Part shown: one piece after another, positions 1-7,556 of the stretch
Numbering within the stretch: the stretch's first letter is position 1
Layout: every line of letters starts with the position of its first letter
Position numbers and translations under genes: made by a program
Notes under the pieces: generated by a model
The model's input: the letters and a program-made list of their open reading frames with translations, nothing else
The model's database searches: none
What the model was told of the DNA's origin: nothing
Source of the DNA: Oscillospiraceae bacterium
Lineage (GTDB): Bacteria > Bacillota_A > Clostridia > Oscillospirales > Oscillospiraceae
DNA: 11,076 bases
Reading direction: 5' to 3'
Assembly (NCBI GenBank): GCA_015068175.1
Contig: SVLA01000064.1
Coordinates: 1-11,076 of the forward strand

Positions 1-94
1 GCGGGGTTCACCAGCTCCAAAATCGCCGGGTCGTGGTGGTGGATGTGGGCGTCCACGGTGATGAGCCGGAGATTTTGGAGCTGGTGAACCCCGC
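1..94. repeat. Exact 24-bp inverted repeat (1-24 / 71-94) at the window edge, probable fold-back artefact
   Basis: Bases 1-24 are the exact reverse complement of bases 71-94, with a 46-base spacer. The right copy is ordinary deformylase coding sequence (encoding EILELVNP). The left copy translates in the deformylase frame as GVHQLQN, where the family has the motif I region ending QVGVLRR. From base 24-25 onward the reading frame returns to family-like sequence (RRVVVVDV). The left copy is therefore best explained as an inverted duplication joined at a contig or read end rather than as native sequence. A genuine chromosomal inverted repeat cannot be excluded from this window. Confidence 0.85.
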
Positions 95-356
95 ATTGGT
101 GGAGACCGACGGCGAGCAGGAAGGCCCTGAGGGCTGCCTCAGCGTTCCCGGCAAGTACGGACTGGTGAAGCGGCCTTACTATGCCAAAGTCCGGGCCCAG
201 GACCGCCACGGCCAATGGTTCGAGGCCGAGGGCGAGGAACTGATCGCCCGGTGCTTCTGCCATGAGCTGGACCACCTGGACGGCATCCTCTACACCCAGG
301 TCATGGACCGCTTCCTGACCGAGGAAGAGCTGGCCGGCGACGAAGAAGACGATTGA
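3..356 (+). CDS. def: Peptide deformylase, 3' part (5' end missing or replaced)
   Basis: Iron/zinc-dependent cytosolic hydrolase that removes the formyl group from the N-terminal methionine of new proteins. Two of the three family motifs are visible: EGCLS (129-143), whose Cys is a metal ligand, and HELDH (261-275), the HEXXH metal-binding and catalytic helix. GEQEGPEGCLSVPGKYG and VKRP are typical of the Firmicutes form. Motif I (GxGxAAxQ) should lie just upstream but is absent, because the first 24 bases are an inverted copy of 71-94. Reliable coding therefore starts near base 25. The GTG at position 33 is an internal Val codon, not a start. The tail (FLTEEELAGDEEDD) is acidic, and the stop is TGA at 354-356. 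fmt follows 33 bases later and does the opposite reaction, so def-fmt is the classical pair. Identity is certain; the N-terminus is unknown. Confidence 0.93.
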   Translation, partial: GVHQLQNRRVVVVDVGVHGDEPEILELVNPALVETDGEQEGPEGCLSVPGKYGLVKRPYYAKVRAQDRHGQWFEAEGEELIARCFCHELDHLDGILYTQVMDRFLTEEELAGDEEDD

Positions 357-359
357 TCA

Positions 360-376
360 CAGCGGGTTCCCCGCTG
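360..376 (+). other. Small perfect hairpin between def and fmt
   Basis: Bases 360-366 (CAGCGGG) pair perfectly with 370-376 (CCCGCTG) around a TTC loop. The 3' arm ends at the first G of the fmt Shine-Dalgarno sequence GGGGAGG (376-382). There is no T-tract directly after the stem, so it is not a classical terminator. In RNA it could stabilise the def 3' end or limit access to the fmt ribosome binding site. The structure is seen directly; the role is inferred. Confidence 0.45.
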
Positions 377-389
377 GGGAGGTTTTGAT

Positions 390-1307
390 TTGAGAGTTGT
401 GTTCATGGGTACGCCGGATATTGCGGCGACCTGCCTGAAAAAAATCCTGGGAGACGGTTTCGAGGTGGTTGGCGTCTATACCCAGCCGGACCGTCCCAAG
501 GGCCGGGGCATGAAGCTGGTGGCTTCTCCCGTGAAGGAAGTGGCTCTGGAAGCCGGGATCCCGGTCTTTCAGCCGGAAAACTTCAAAGACCCCCAAACCG
601 TGGCGGAATTGGCGGCCTTGGCCCCCGATGTCTGCGCGGTGGTGGCTTACGGCCGGATTCTGCCCCAAACGGTGCTGGATACCCCGAAAATGGGTTGTAT
701 CAATATCCATGCCAGCCTTCTGCCCGCCTACCGCGGCAGCGCCCCTTACCAGTGGGCGGTGCTGGACGGCCTGAAGGAGACCGGCGTCACCGCCATGTAC
801 CTGGTGCGGGAAATGGATGCCGGCGACATCATCGACGTGGCCAGGACCCCTATCGGGGAGAATGAGACCGCCGGTGAACTGCTGGACCGCCTGGCGGTGC
901 TGGGCGCGGACCTGCTGAGCAAGACCCTGGGCCGCATGGCCGAAGGTCCGGTGGAACACACCCCCCAGGACCCGGAGCGGGTCACCTATGCCCCCATGCT
1001 GGATAAGTCCATGTGCCCCATCGATTGGACCAAGCCGGCCCAAAAGATCCACGATCAGGTCCGGGGCCTGCACCCCTGGCCTGTGGCCACCGCAGAAATT
1101 TCGGGCACTTTCTTCAAAATTCATCAGACCGTTTTGGTACCCAAAACCACCCAAAAAGCCCCCGGAACGCCCCTTTTGCTGACCAAAACGGGCCTTCAGG
1201 TTGCATGCGGTGATGCAACGGTGCTGGAGATCCGTCAGCTTCAGGCCGAGGGCGGCAAGCGGATGGCGGCGCCGGATTACTTCCGCGGCCATCCCCTGGA
1301 GATCTGA
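390..1307 (+). CDS. fmt: Methionyl-tRNA formyltransferase
   Basis: Transfers a formyl group from 10-formyl-tetrahydrofolate to Met-tRNA(fMet) for translation initiation. The protein is 305 aa, normal for the family. The N-terminal formyltransferase domain (about 1-200) has the catalytic triad at positions matching E. coli: N105 and H107 in CINIHASLLP, and D143 in REMDAGDI. The signature SLLPAYRGSAP is at 109-119. The C-terminal OB-like tRNA-binding domain runs from about 203 to the end. The start is TTG at 390: it has a strong SD GGGGAGG (376-382) at 7-base spacing, and the resulting MRVVFMGTPD is the standard family N-terminus. The next in-frame ATG (M6) would remove the first beta strand. 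rsmB follows after two bases. The segment around 1095-1190 is locally AT-richer than its surroundings and lies in the less conserved C-terminal domain. Confidence 0.97.
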   Translation: MRVVFMGTPDIAATCLKKILGDGFEVVGVYTQPDRPKGRGMKLVASPVKEVALEAGIPVFQPENFKDPQTVAELAALAPDVCAVVAYGRILPQTVLDTPKMGCINIHASLLPAYRGSAPYQWAVLDGLKETGVTAMYLVREMDAGDIIDVARTPIGENETAGELLDRLAVLGADLLSKTLGRMAEGPVEHTPQDPERVTYAPMLDKSMCPIDWTKPAQKIHDQVRGLHPWPVATAEISGTFFKIHQTVLVPKTTQKAPGTPLLLTKTGLQVACGDATVLEIRQLQAEGGKRMAAPDYFRGHPLEI

Positions 1308-1309
1308 TC

Positions 1310-2617
1310 ATGTCGGCCAGAGAAACGGCGCTGAATGTACTGCTGGCGGTCCGCAAAGAGGGCGGCTGGAGCAACGGCGCATTGAAAGAGCATATCCTCC
1401 GGGACGGTCTGGACCGTCGGGATGCGGCCCTGGCAACACGGCTGGTCTACGGCGTTCTGCAGAACCGAAATCGGTTGGACTTTTATTTGCAGCAGCTCCT
1501 CACCGGTCGGGTGAAGGACCTGCATCCCGGTGTGCGGGATATTTTGCACATGGGTCTGTACCAGCTTTTTGAGATGGACAAGATCCCGGCCTCAGCGGCG
1601 GTGAATGAATCCGTGGCCCTGGCCAAGAAATATTGCAAAAAGCAGACCTACGCCCCCGGCCTGGTCAATGCGGTGCTGCGCAAGGCAGGGCAGGGGAAGG
1701 ATCGGCTTCTTCAACCCAAGTCCTATGTGGACAAATACAGCCACCCCCAAAAGCTGGTGGACCTGCTGAAGCAGGAAGTGGGCAAGGATCGGCTGGAGGC
1801 CATGCTGATGGCCAATAACGCCGCCCCTCAGACGGTGATCCAGGTCAATACCCGCCGAATCACGGCGACGGCCCTGACGCAACGGCTGGCAGGGGAGGGC
1901 GTGGAAGCGACGCCCCACGGCTGGATGGAAAACTGCCTGGTGCTGTCCGGCACCGGCAACCTGGAAAAACTGCCCTCCTTCCGGGACGGCCTCTACTATG
2001 TCCAGGACCCGGCGGCCAAGCTGAGTGTCCTCTGCGCCGGGATCCCCCAGGGCGCCGCGGTGCTGGATTGCTGCGCTGCCCCCGGCGGTAAAAGTTTTGC
2101 GGCGGCCATGGCCGGCGCGGGCCGGATCCGCTCCTGCGACCTCCATGAGCACAAGATCCCTCTCATTGAAAGCGGCGCCCGCCGCCTGGGGATCACGGAG
2201 CTGACCGCCCACCACCAGGATGCCACGGTGTTTGTTCCTGCGTGGGAGAATGCCATGGATGTGGTGATCGTGGATGTGCCTTGCTCCGGTTACGGCATCA
2301 TCCGCAAAAAGCCGGACATCCGGGACAAAGACCCGGACACCATGCTGGAACTGCCTGCATTGCAGTTGCGGATCCTGAAAAACCAGGCCCGGTACGTCCG
2401 CCCCGGCGGTGTGCTGCTCTACTCCACCTGCACCTTGCTGCGGCGGGAGAATGAGCAGGTGGTAGAGGACTTTTTGAAAGAGAACAAGGAATATTCCCTG
2501 GAAAAACTGCCCCTGCCGGCGATTTTTCCGGAGAACACCACCGGCATGCTGACCCTGGTGCCGGGGGAATATGACACAGACGGCTTCTTTATTGCCAAAC
2601 TGCGGAGGAATGTATGA
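1310..2617 (+). CDS. rsmB: 16S rRNA (cytosine(967)-C(5))-methyltransferase RsmB
   Basis: SAM-dependent m5C methyltransferase (also called Sun/Fmu) acting on position 967 (E. coli numbering) of 16S rRNA in the cytosol. The 435 aa are normal for the family. Domains in order: a NusB-like helical RNA-binding domain (about 1-130), a linker, then a Rossmann methyltransferase domain. Visible motifs are the SAM-binding loop LDCCAAPGGK (252-261), motif IV DVPCSGYG with C325, and motif VI YSTC with C374. The two cysteines are the release and catalytic nucleophile pair of RNA m5C methyltransferases. QDPAAKL (232-238) is also typical. The ATG start at 1310 is preceded by GGAGA (1298-1302) at 7-base spacing and lies two bases after the fmt stop. 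The 3' end overlaps rlmN by four bases (ATGA), implying translational coupling. Confidence 0.96.
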   Translation: MSARETALNVLLAVRKEGGWSNGALKEHILRDGLDRRDAALATRLVYGVLQNRNRLDFYLQQLLTGRVKDLHPGVRDILHMGLYQLFEMDKIPASAAVNESVALAKKYCKKQTYAPGLVNAVLRKAGQGKDRLLQPKSYVDKYSHPQKLVDLLKQEVGKDRLEAMLMANNAAPQTVIQVNTRRITATALTQRLAGEGVEATPHGWMENCLVLSGTGNLEKLPSFRDGLYYVQDPAAKLSVLCAGIPQGAAVLDCCAAPGGKSFAAAMAGAGRIRSCDLHEHKIPLIESGARRLGITELTAHHQDATVFVPAWENAMDVVIVDVPCSGYGIIRKKPDIRDKDPDTMLELPALQLRILKNQARYVRPGGVLLYSTCTLLRRENEQVVEDFLKENKEYSLEKLPLPAIFPENTTGMLTLVPGEYDTDGFFIAKLRRNV

Positions 2618-3642
2618 ATCTCAAGTCCATGACCCAGACGGAGATCGGCGCGGTTCTGAAAGAACTGGGCCAGCCGGCCTTCCGCGCCGGCCAGGTGTTC
2701 ACCTGGCTCCATAAGGGCGTCCGCAGCTATGAGGAAATGACCAATCTGCCCAAAGTGCTGCGGGATACTTTAGCGGAAAAATACCCCATCTGTCCGCCGG
2801 AAGTGGTCCGTAAGCAGGAATCCGCCAAGGATGGCACCGTCAAATATCTGTGGAAGCTGTCCGACGGAAACTGCGTGGAAACGGTGCTGATGCGGTATCA
2901 TTACGGCAACACCGTCTGCATCTCCACCCAGGTTGGCTGCCGGATGGGCTGCGCCTTCTGCGCTTCCACCATCGGCGGCCTGGTGCGCCGGCTGGAGGCT
3001 TTTGAAATGCTGGACGAAGTGCTGTTCACCCAGATCGATTCCGGCCTGCCCATTTCCCACATCGTGCTGATGGGCATCGGCGAACCCCTGGACAATTTCG
3101 ACAACGTCCTGCGCTTTTTGGAGCTGGTCAATGACCCCAAGGGCATGAACATCTCCATGCGCCACATCAGCCTGTCCACCTGCGGCCTGGTGCCGAAGAT
3201 CCGGGAGCTGGCGGACAAAAAGCTGCAGATAAGTCTTGCGATCTCCCTCCACGGACCCAATAACGAGGTCCGGAGCCGGATCATGCCGGTCAACAATGCC
3301 TACCCCATCGAGGAATTGCTGGAGGCCTGCCGCGGTTATTACGAGGCCACCTCCCGGCGGATCCATTTTGAATATGCCATGATCGACGGCGTCAACGACA
3401 CGGAGGACCATGCCCGTCAGCTTTTGCGGCTGCTGAAGGGCCTGGGCGCCCATGTGAACCTGATCCCCCTGAATCATGTGGAAGAAAGCCCCCTGAAACC
3501 CAGTTCCAAGGCGGCGGTGGCCCGGTTCCAGCAGATTCTGGAAAAGGGCGGCGTTACCGCCACGGTCCGCCGGACTTTGGGCGGCGACATCGATGCGTCC
3601 TGCGGCCAGCTCCGCAGAAAGTATACAAAGCAGAACCAATGA
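2614..3642 (+). CDS. rlmN: Dual-specificity 23S rRNA/tRNA (adenine-C2)-methyltransferase RlmN (radical SAM)
   Basis: Radical SAM enzyme that methylates C2 of A2503 in 23S rRNA and, in characterised members, A37 of some tRNAs. The 342 aa are typical. The N-terminal helical accessory domain is about residues 1-90. The [4Fe-4S] cluster motif CxxxCxxC is C109, C113 and C116 within STQVGCRMGCAFCAST. GIGEPLDN follows and matches the SAM-binding GxGEP element. The C-terminal Cys that carries the methyl intermediate in the known mechanism is C330 (GGDIDASCGQLR). The Cfr resistance paralogue shares this architecture, but the sequence and the rsmB-stp context fit RlmN. ATG 2614 overlaps the rsmB stop, with SD GGAGG (2604-2608) at 5-base spacing inside rsmB. 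Confidence 0.96.
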   Translation: MNLKSMTQTEIGAVLKELGQPAFRAGQVFTWLHKGVRSYEEMTNLPKVLRDTLAEKYPICPPEVVRKQESAKDGTVKYLWKLSDGNCVETVLMRYHYGNTVCISTQVGCRMGCAFCASTIGGLVRRLEAFEMLDEVLFTQIDSGLPISHIVLMGIGEPLDNFDNVLRFLELVNDPKGMNISMRHISLSTCGLVPKIRELADKKLQISLAISLHGPNNEVRSRIMPVNNAYPIEELLEACRGYYEATSRRIHFEYAMIDGVNDTEDHARQLLRLLKGLGAHVNLIPLNHVEESPLKPSSKAAVARFQQILEKGGVTATVRRTLGGDIDASCGQLRRKYTKQNQ

Positions 3643-3668
3643 CCTTTTCACGAAAGGAGTGATCCGTC

Positions 3669-4400
3669 ATGCAATATTGGAGTTTGACAGACCCCGGATG
3701 TGTCCGTACGCAAAACCAGGATACCCACCATGTGGAGCGCCTGGACCGCAGCACGATGCTGTGCGTGTTATGTGACGGCATGGGCGGCGCCCGGTCCGGC
3801 AATGTGGCCAGCTCTTTGGCGGTGGATGTTTTTGTGGAGGAGGTGCGCCGATGCTGGGCACCCGGAATGGCAGATGCGGAAGCGGAGCAGATGCTGCGCG
3901 GCGCCGTAAAACTGGCCAACTTTACCGTCTATGATCAGTCCCAACAGTTGGAGGAATTCTCCGGCATGGGAACCACCCTGGTGGCGGCGCTGATCAGCGG
4001 CAAGGGGGTCACGGTGGTGAACGTGGGCGACAGCCGCGCTTACCATGTCAACCGGAACGGCATCCGTCAGATCACCGTGGATCATTCCCTGGTGGAGATG
4101 ATGGTCCAGCGGGGCGAATTGACCCCGGAGATGGCCAAGAGCTATCCCGGCAAGAATTACATTACCCGTGCCATCGGCACGGAAAACGTGGTGGAGACCG
4201 ATGCCTTCCACCTGGATCTGGAGCGGGGAGACTGCCTGCTCCTGTGCTCGGATGGATTGAGCAATATGATGGACGATCAGGAAATGCTCTTTGAGGTCGT
4301 TCACGGAGTGAATAAGGAGCATTGCTGCCAGCATCTGCTGGATATCGCCAAAAACCGCGGCGCCCCGGACAACGTGACGTGTGTCCTGGTGCAGATCTGA
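3669..4400 (+). CDS. stp: PP2C-family Ser/Thr phosphatase, partner of the PASTA kinase
   Basis: Mn/Mg-dependent PPM/PP2C protein phosphatase (PrpC/Stp) that reverses phosphorylation by the adjacent kinase. The 243 aa form a single cytosolic catalytic domain. Motifs in order: RTQNQD with metal-ligand D18 (NQD in place of NED is a common Stp variant), CDGMGG with D36, the GMGTTLVAAL strand (99-108), VNVGDSRAY (118-125), the flap region TVDHSLVEMMVQRGEL (136-151), RAIGT, CSDGLSNM with D195, and APDNVT with D234. All metal-binding Asp residues expected for activity are present. The ATG at 3669 has SD AAAGGAGT (3653-3660) at 8-base spacing and lies 26 bases after rlmN. The kinase gene starts 22 bases downstream in the same operon, the usual phosphatase-kinase pairing in Firmicutes. 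Confidence 0.96.
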   Translation: MQYWSLTDPGCVRTQNQDTHHVERLDRSTMLCVLCDGMGGARSGNVASSLAVDVFVEEVRRCWAPGMADAEAEQMLRGAVKLANFTVYDQSQQLEEFSGMGTTLVAALISGKGVTVVNVGDSRAYHVNRNGIRQITVDHSLVEMMVQRGELTPEMAKSYPGKNYITRAIGTENVVETDAFHLDLERGDCLLLCSDGLSNMMDDQEMLFEVVHGVNKEHCCQHLLDIAKNRGAPDNVTCVLVQI

Positions 4401-4422
4401 CGGGCAACAGAGGAGATTATTT

Positions 4423-6621
4423 ATGGATATGGACAGATATATCGGACGGCTCTTGGATGGCCGTTATGAGATCCTGGAGGTCATCGGGACCGGTGGCATG
4501 GCCGTGGTGTACAAAGCGCGGTGCCATCGCCTGAACCGCCTGGTGGCGGTGAAGATCCTGAAGGACGAACTGACCCAGGATGATGAATTCCGCCGCCGCT
4601 TCCATGCGGAAAGCCAGGCCGTTGCGGCCCTGAGCCACCCCAACATCGTGTCGGTGTATGACGTTTCCACCTCCGATGATGCGGATTATATCGTCATGGA
4701 GCTGATCGACGGCATTTCCCTGAAGCAGTATATGGGCAAGAAAGGCGTCCTGAACTGGAAGGAGACCCTCCATTTCGCCATTCAGATCGCCAAGGCCCTG
4801 GACCATGCCCACAGCCGTGGCATCATCCACCGGGACATCAAACCCCACAATGTGATGGTGCTGAAAAACGGCTCCGTGAAAGTGGCTGACTTCGGCATCG
4901 CCCAGGTCATGAGCAAGAGCAACACCCTGACCAAAGAGGCCCTGGGCTCCGTCCACTACATTTCCCCGGAGCAGGCCAAGGGCGGCCGCGTGGATAACCG
5001 CAGCGACTTGTACTCCCTGGGCGTGGTGATGTATGAGATGATGACCGGCCGTCCCCCCTTCGACGGCGAAAGTCCCGTGGCGGTGGCCATTCAGCACATC
5101 AACGGCAACGCCGTGATGCCCTCCACGTTGAACCCCAATATTCCGGGCGGCCTGGAGCAGATCATCGTGAAGGCCATGGCAAAGGATCCGGCAGAGCGCT
5201 ACGCTACGGCAACGGCCATGTTGTACGACATGGACGAATTCCGCAAGGACCCCACCATCTTGTTTGACTACAACAATGCCAGTACCGGACTGGATGATGC
5301 TACCCATATGGTCGGCGCCGCGGCGGAAGTGACTGCCCCCACCGTTGCGGAGAAGGCAGCGGTCCGGGCCGGCGGCGATGCCCCCGTCCGCCGGGAACCC
5401 GCGCCCAGAAAGCCGGCGGCTCCGGCGAAAAAGAAGCGCCGCCGTGAGGAGATCGTGGAGGACGAGGACCGTGGCGGTAAGATCGCCACCATCGTCATCA
5501 TCGTCTGCACCCTTATCGCCCTGGTGGCCATCGGCGGCATTATGATCTCCGTCCTGGGCAATCAGGACCCCGTCATCAACAATCAGAATACCATTTCCTT
5601 GCCCAACCTGGTGGGTACACCTCTGACGGAAGCCATGAACTCCACGGATTATGTGGTCATCGTCAACCACCGTTCCTACAATGACCAGTACCCCGAAGGC
5701 ACCATCATCCACCAGAGTCCCGCGGCCAAGACCCGCATCGAAAAGGGCGGCCAGGTGTCCGTCATTGTCAGCGCCGGCCCGGAAAATGCGGAAAAACTCA
5801 TGAGCAACCTCATCGACGTGGACGAAGCCACGGCGGTGAACTACCTGGTCAATGTTCAGGGCATCAACAAGAACCTGATCCTGAAGCGCTACGAGACCAG
5901 CAGCACCGTGGCCGCCGGCAAGGTCATCCGTACCGACCCCATCGAGGGCGAACCCTTGGTCCCCGGTGAACCCATCTCCATCTGGATCAGCTCCGGTCCC
6001 AATGTCAAGACCGTGACCATGGTGGACCTGACCTCCGATTTCTACAATGAAACCAGCGCCCGGAACTGGCTGGATATGAACGGCTTTACCAATTATGAGA
6101 TCCAGCACATCGAAAGCACCAAGCCGGCAGGCAAGGTGGTCTCCCAGTCCGTGAAGGCGGGCCAGGTCATCAGTGTCAACACCTATATCGTCCTGGTGGT
6201 GTCCGGTGTCCAGGAACTGCCCACGGAGCCTACGGAACCCACCGCGCCTCCCGTGGAAGCGCCGGATCCCGAGGACTACGTCAGCAAAGTGGTGACCTTG
6301 GAACTGCCGGAAGATATTGCCCAGGATTATGTTCTGTCCGTTTACCGTGACGGCGTGCTGAAGGAAGAGCGGTTCATCCCCATGGGCACCCTCTTTACCC
6401 AGTTCGAGCTGACCGGTAAGGATATCATGATCTTTGAGATCCGCCTCAGCACCGGCGCAAGCTGGAAGATCCAGGTGGACTTCGCGCCGGGCGGCGCCGT
6501 GACCGTGGTGCCGGATACGCCGGTGTTCCCGGATGACCCGGTGGATCCCGATGATCCTGCCAATCCGGACGATCCCCAGAATCCCGTCACGCCCACCGTA
6601 CCGGGCCAGGTGACGCCGTGA
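4423..6621 (+). CDS. prkC: Membrane Ser/Thr protein kinase with PASTA repeats (PrkC/StkP type)
   Basis: Transmembrane eukaryotic-type kinase whose external PASTA domains bind peptidoglycan fragments or lipid II and whose cytosolic domain phosphorylates translation, division and wall proteins. Length is 732 aa. The kinase domain is about 13-278: glycine loop GTGGMAVVY (22-30), K44 in VAVK, E63, catalytic HRDIKPHN (136-143, D138), DFG (156-158), a Ser/Thr-rich activation loop (164-176), and SPE (181-183). A basic Ala/Pro-rich juxtamembrane linker (about 300-345) is followed by one TM helix (about 354-378). Three PASTA repeats lie at about 390-452, 455-526 and 530-595. A Thr/Pro/Glu linker, a small beta-rich domain (about 618-690) and a Pro/Asp tail end the protein. 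The start is ATG 4423 with SD AGGAG (4411-4415) at 7 bases. An in-frame GTG at 4381 lies inside stp and lacks an equally good SD. The stop overlaps the rsgA start. Confidence 0.97.
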   Translation: MDMDRYIGRLLDGRYEILEVIGTGGMAVVYKARCHRLNRLVAVKILKDELTQDDEFRRRFHAESQAVAALSHPNIVSVYDVSTSDDADYIVMELIDGISLKQYMGKKGVLNWKETLHFAIQIAKALDHAHSRGIIHRDIKPHNVMVLKNGSVKVADFGIAQVMSKSNTLTKEALGSVHYISPEQAKGGRVDNRSDLYSLGVVMYEMMTGRPPFDGESPVAVAIQHINGNAVMPSTLNPNIPGGLEQIIVKAMAKDPAERYATATAMLYDMDEFRKDPTILFDYNNASTGLDDATHMVGAAAEVTAPTVAEKAAVRAGGDAPVRREPAPRKPAAPAKKKRRREEIVEDEDRGGKIATIVIIVCTLIALVAIGGIMISVLGNQDPVINNQNTISLPNLVGTPLTEAMNSTDYVVIVNHRSYNDQYPEGTIIHQSPAAKTRIEKGGQVSVIVSAGPENAEKLMSNLIDVDEATAVNYLVNVQGINKNLILKRYETSSTVAAGKVIRTDPIEGEPLVPGEPISIWISSGPNVKTVTMVDLTSDFYNETSARNWLDMNGFTNYEIQHIESTKPAGKVVSQSVKAGQVISVNTYIVLVVSGVQELPTEPTEPTAPPVEAPDPEDYVSKVVTLELPEDIAQDYVLSVYRDGVLKEERFIPMGTLFTQFELTGKDIMIFEIRLSTGASWKIQVDFAPGGAVTVVPDTPVFPDDPVDPDDPANPDDPQNPVTPTVPGQVTP
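6529..6582 (+). repeat. Three 18-bp units coding a PDDPxx hexapeptide repeat in the PrkC tail
   Basis: Three consecutive 18-base units (6529-6546, 6547-6564, 6565-6582) encode PDDPVD, PDDPAN and PDDPQN (residues 703-720 of the kinase). The units differ at many third codon positions, so the peptide repeat seems maintained as protein rather than being a fresh DNA duplication. It makes an acidic, proline-rich extended tail predicted to be outside the cell, near or within the wall. Confidence 0.8.
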
Positions 6622-7505
6622 TCAAGACACAGCAGGGAAGGATCCTGCGGTCCATCAGCGGCTTCTACGATGTGCTGACGGAAGAAAAACTGATCACCTG
6701 CCGGGCCCGGGGCATCTTCCGCAAAAACGGCCAGAGTCCCCTGACCGGCGACGTGGTAGAGATCTCCGTGGAGAAGGGCAAGGGCATGGTGGAAAAGATC
6801 CTGCCCCGGAAGAACAGCTTTGTCCGTCCGGCGGTGTCCAATATCGATGCCCTGGTGGTCTTTGCCGCCAATGTCAACCCGGTGACGGAACCCTTCCTCA
6901 TTGACCGGGTGGCCGCCATTGCCGGCGACCAGGAGGTGCCGGTGATCCTCTGCATCAACAAGTGCGACCTGGACCCGGCCATTGACCTGACCCGGATCTA
7001 CCGGAATGCAGGCTTCACGGTCATCGGCGCCAGCGCCGAGACCGGCGAAGGCGTGGAGGAACTGCGGTGTCTGATCAGCGGAAAACTGGTGGCCTTCACC
7101 GGCAATTCCGGCGTGGGCAAGAGCAGTATCCTGAACCGCCTGGCCCCGGAGCTGAAGCTGCCGGTGGGCGAAGTGTCCGAGAAATTGGGCCGTGGCCGCC
7201 ATACCACCCGCCATGTGGAACTCTACCGCCTGGACGCGGATACCTATGTGGCGGATACGCCGGGATTCTCCTCCTTCGACACGGACCAGATGGACGTGAT
7301 CCTGAAGGAGAACCTCCAGTACGCCTTCCCGGACTTCGGCCCCTACATCGGTAAATGCCAGTTCCACGATTGTTCCCATCGGAAAGAGCCGGGATGCGCC
7401 GTTACGGCGGCCCTGGCCTCCGGGACCATCGAACCCACCCGCTATGACAGTTATCTGCGGCTCTACGAAAAAGCCAGCCAGATCAAACAGTGGGAATTGA
7501 AATAA
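6618..7505 (+). CDS. rsgA: Small ribosomal subunit biogenesis GTPase RsgA
   Basis: Circularly permuted GTPase (YjeQ/YloQ/CpgA) that checks late 30S subunit maturation; cytosolic and ribosome-bound. The 295 aa are normal for Firmicutes. Domains: N-terminal OB fold (about 1-68), permuted G domain in the order G4 NKCD (114-117), G5 GASAETGEG (137-145), G1 GNSGVGKSS (162-170), G2 RHTT (194-197) and G3 DTPG (213-216), then a zinc domain with ligands C247, C252, H254 and C260. The GTG start at 6618 overlaps the prkC stop as GTGA. AGGTGA at 6608-6613, complementary to the 16S tail, lies 4 bases upstream, which fits coupled translation. It is the last gene of the operon, with a terminator immediately after. 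Ribulose-phosphate epimerase (rpe), often next in Firmicutes, is not here. Confidence 0.97.
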   Translation: MIKTQQGRILRSISGFYDVLTEEKLITCRARGIFRKNGQSPLTGDVVEISVEKGKGMVEKILPRKNSFVRPAVSNIDALVVFAANVNPVTEPFLIDRVAAIAGDQEVPVILCINKCDLDPAIDLTRIYRNAGFTVIGASAETGEGVEELRCLISGKLVAFTGNSGVGKSSILNRLAPELKLPVGEVSEKLGRGRHTTRHVELYRLDADTYVADTPGFSSFDTDQMDVILKENLQYAFPDFGPYIGKCQFHDCSHRKEPGCAVTAALASGTIEPTRYDSYLRLYEKASQIKQWELK

Positions 7506-7510
7506 ATAGG

Positions 7511-7546
7511 TCACCCTGCTGCGGTTGCGGCAGGGTGAAATTTTTT
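7511..7546 (+). terminator. Intrinsic terminator after rsgA
   Basis: TCACCCTGC (7511-7519) pairs perfectly with GCAGGGTGA (7530-7538). The stem can continue inward by a T-G wobble, G-C and C-G to a GGTT loop, giving about 12 pairs. AA and then six T (7541-7546) follow. It starts six bases after the rsgA stop and closes the def-to-rsgA operon. Confidence 0.93.
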
Positions 7547-7556
7547 CAGAAAGTAC

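Noticed and set aside
3..356. def as a real pseudogene lacking motif I
   Set aside because: The missing motif coincides exactly with the inverted copy at the window edge. The rest of the gene, including EGCLS and HELDH, is intact, so an artefact or edge effect is more likely than a broken gene.
1129..1191. Alternative hairpins within fmt: GTTTTGG/CCAAAAC around 1131-1147, and a 10-bp inverted repeat 1129-1138/1182-1191
   Set aside because: They lie in a locally AT-richer part of the coding sequence and arise from repeated CCAAAA-type codons. There is no T-run or regulatory context, so chance is the simplest explanation.
4381..4422. Upstream GTG start giving a 746-residue kinase
   Set aside because: The GTG is inside the end of stp and has no good SD, whereas ATG 4423 has AGGAG at 7-base spacing and gives a typical N-terminus just before the kinase domain.
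4417..6108. Very long open frame (563 codons) on the minus strand, rich in His, Asp and Gly
   Set aside because: It lies fully opposite the certain prkC gene. Its composition is what reverse-complemented GC-rich codons give, and it has no SD or family motifs. Similar long antisense frames opposite fmt, rsmB, rlmN, rsgA, murC and the Ddl-like gene are rejected for the same reason.
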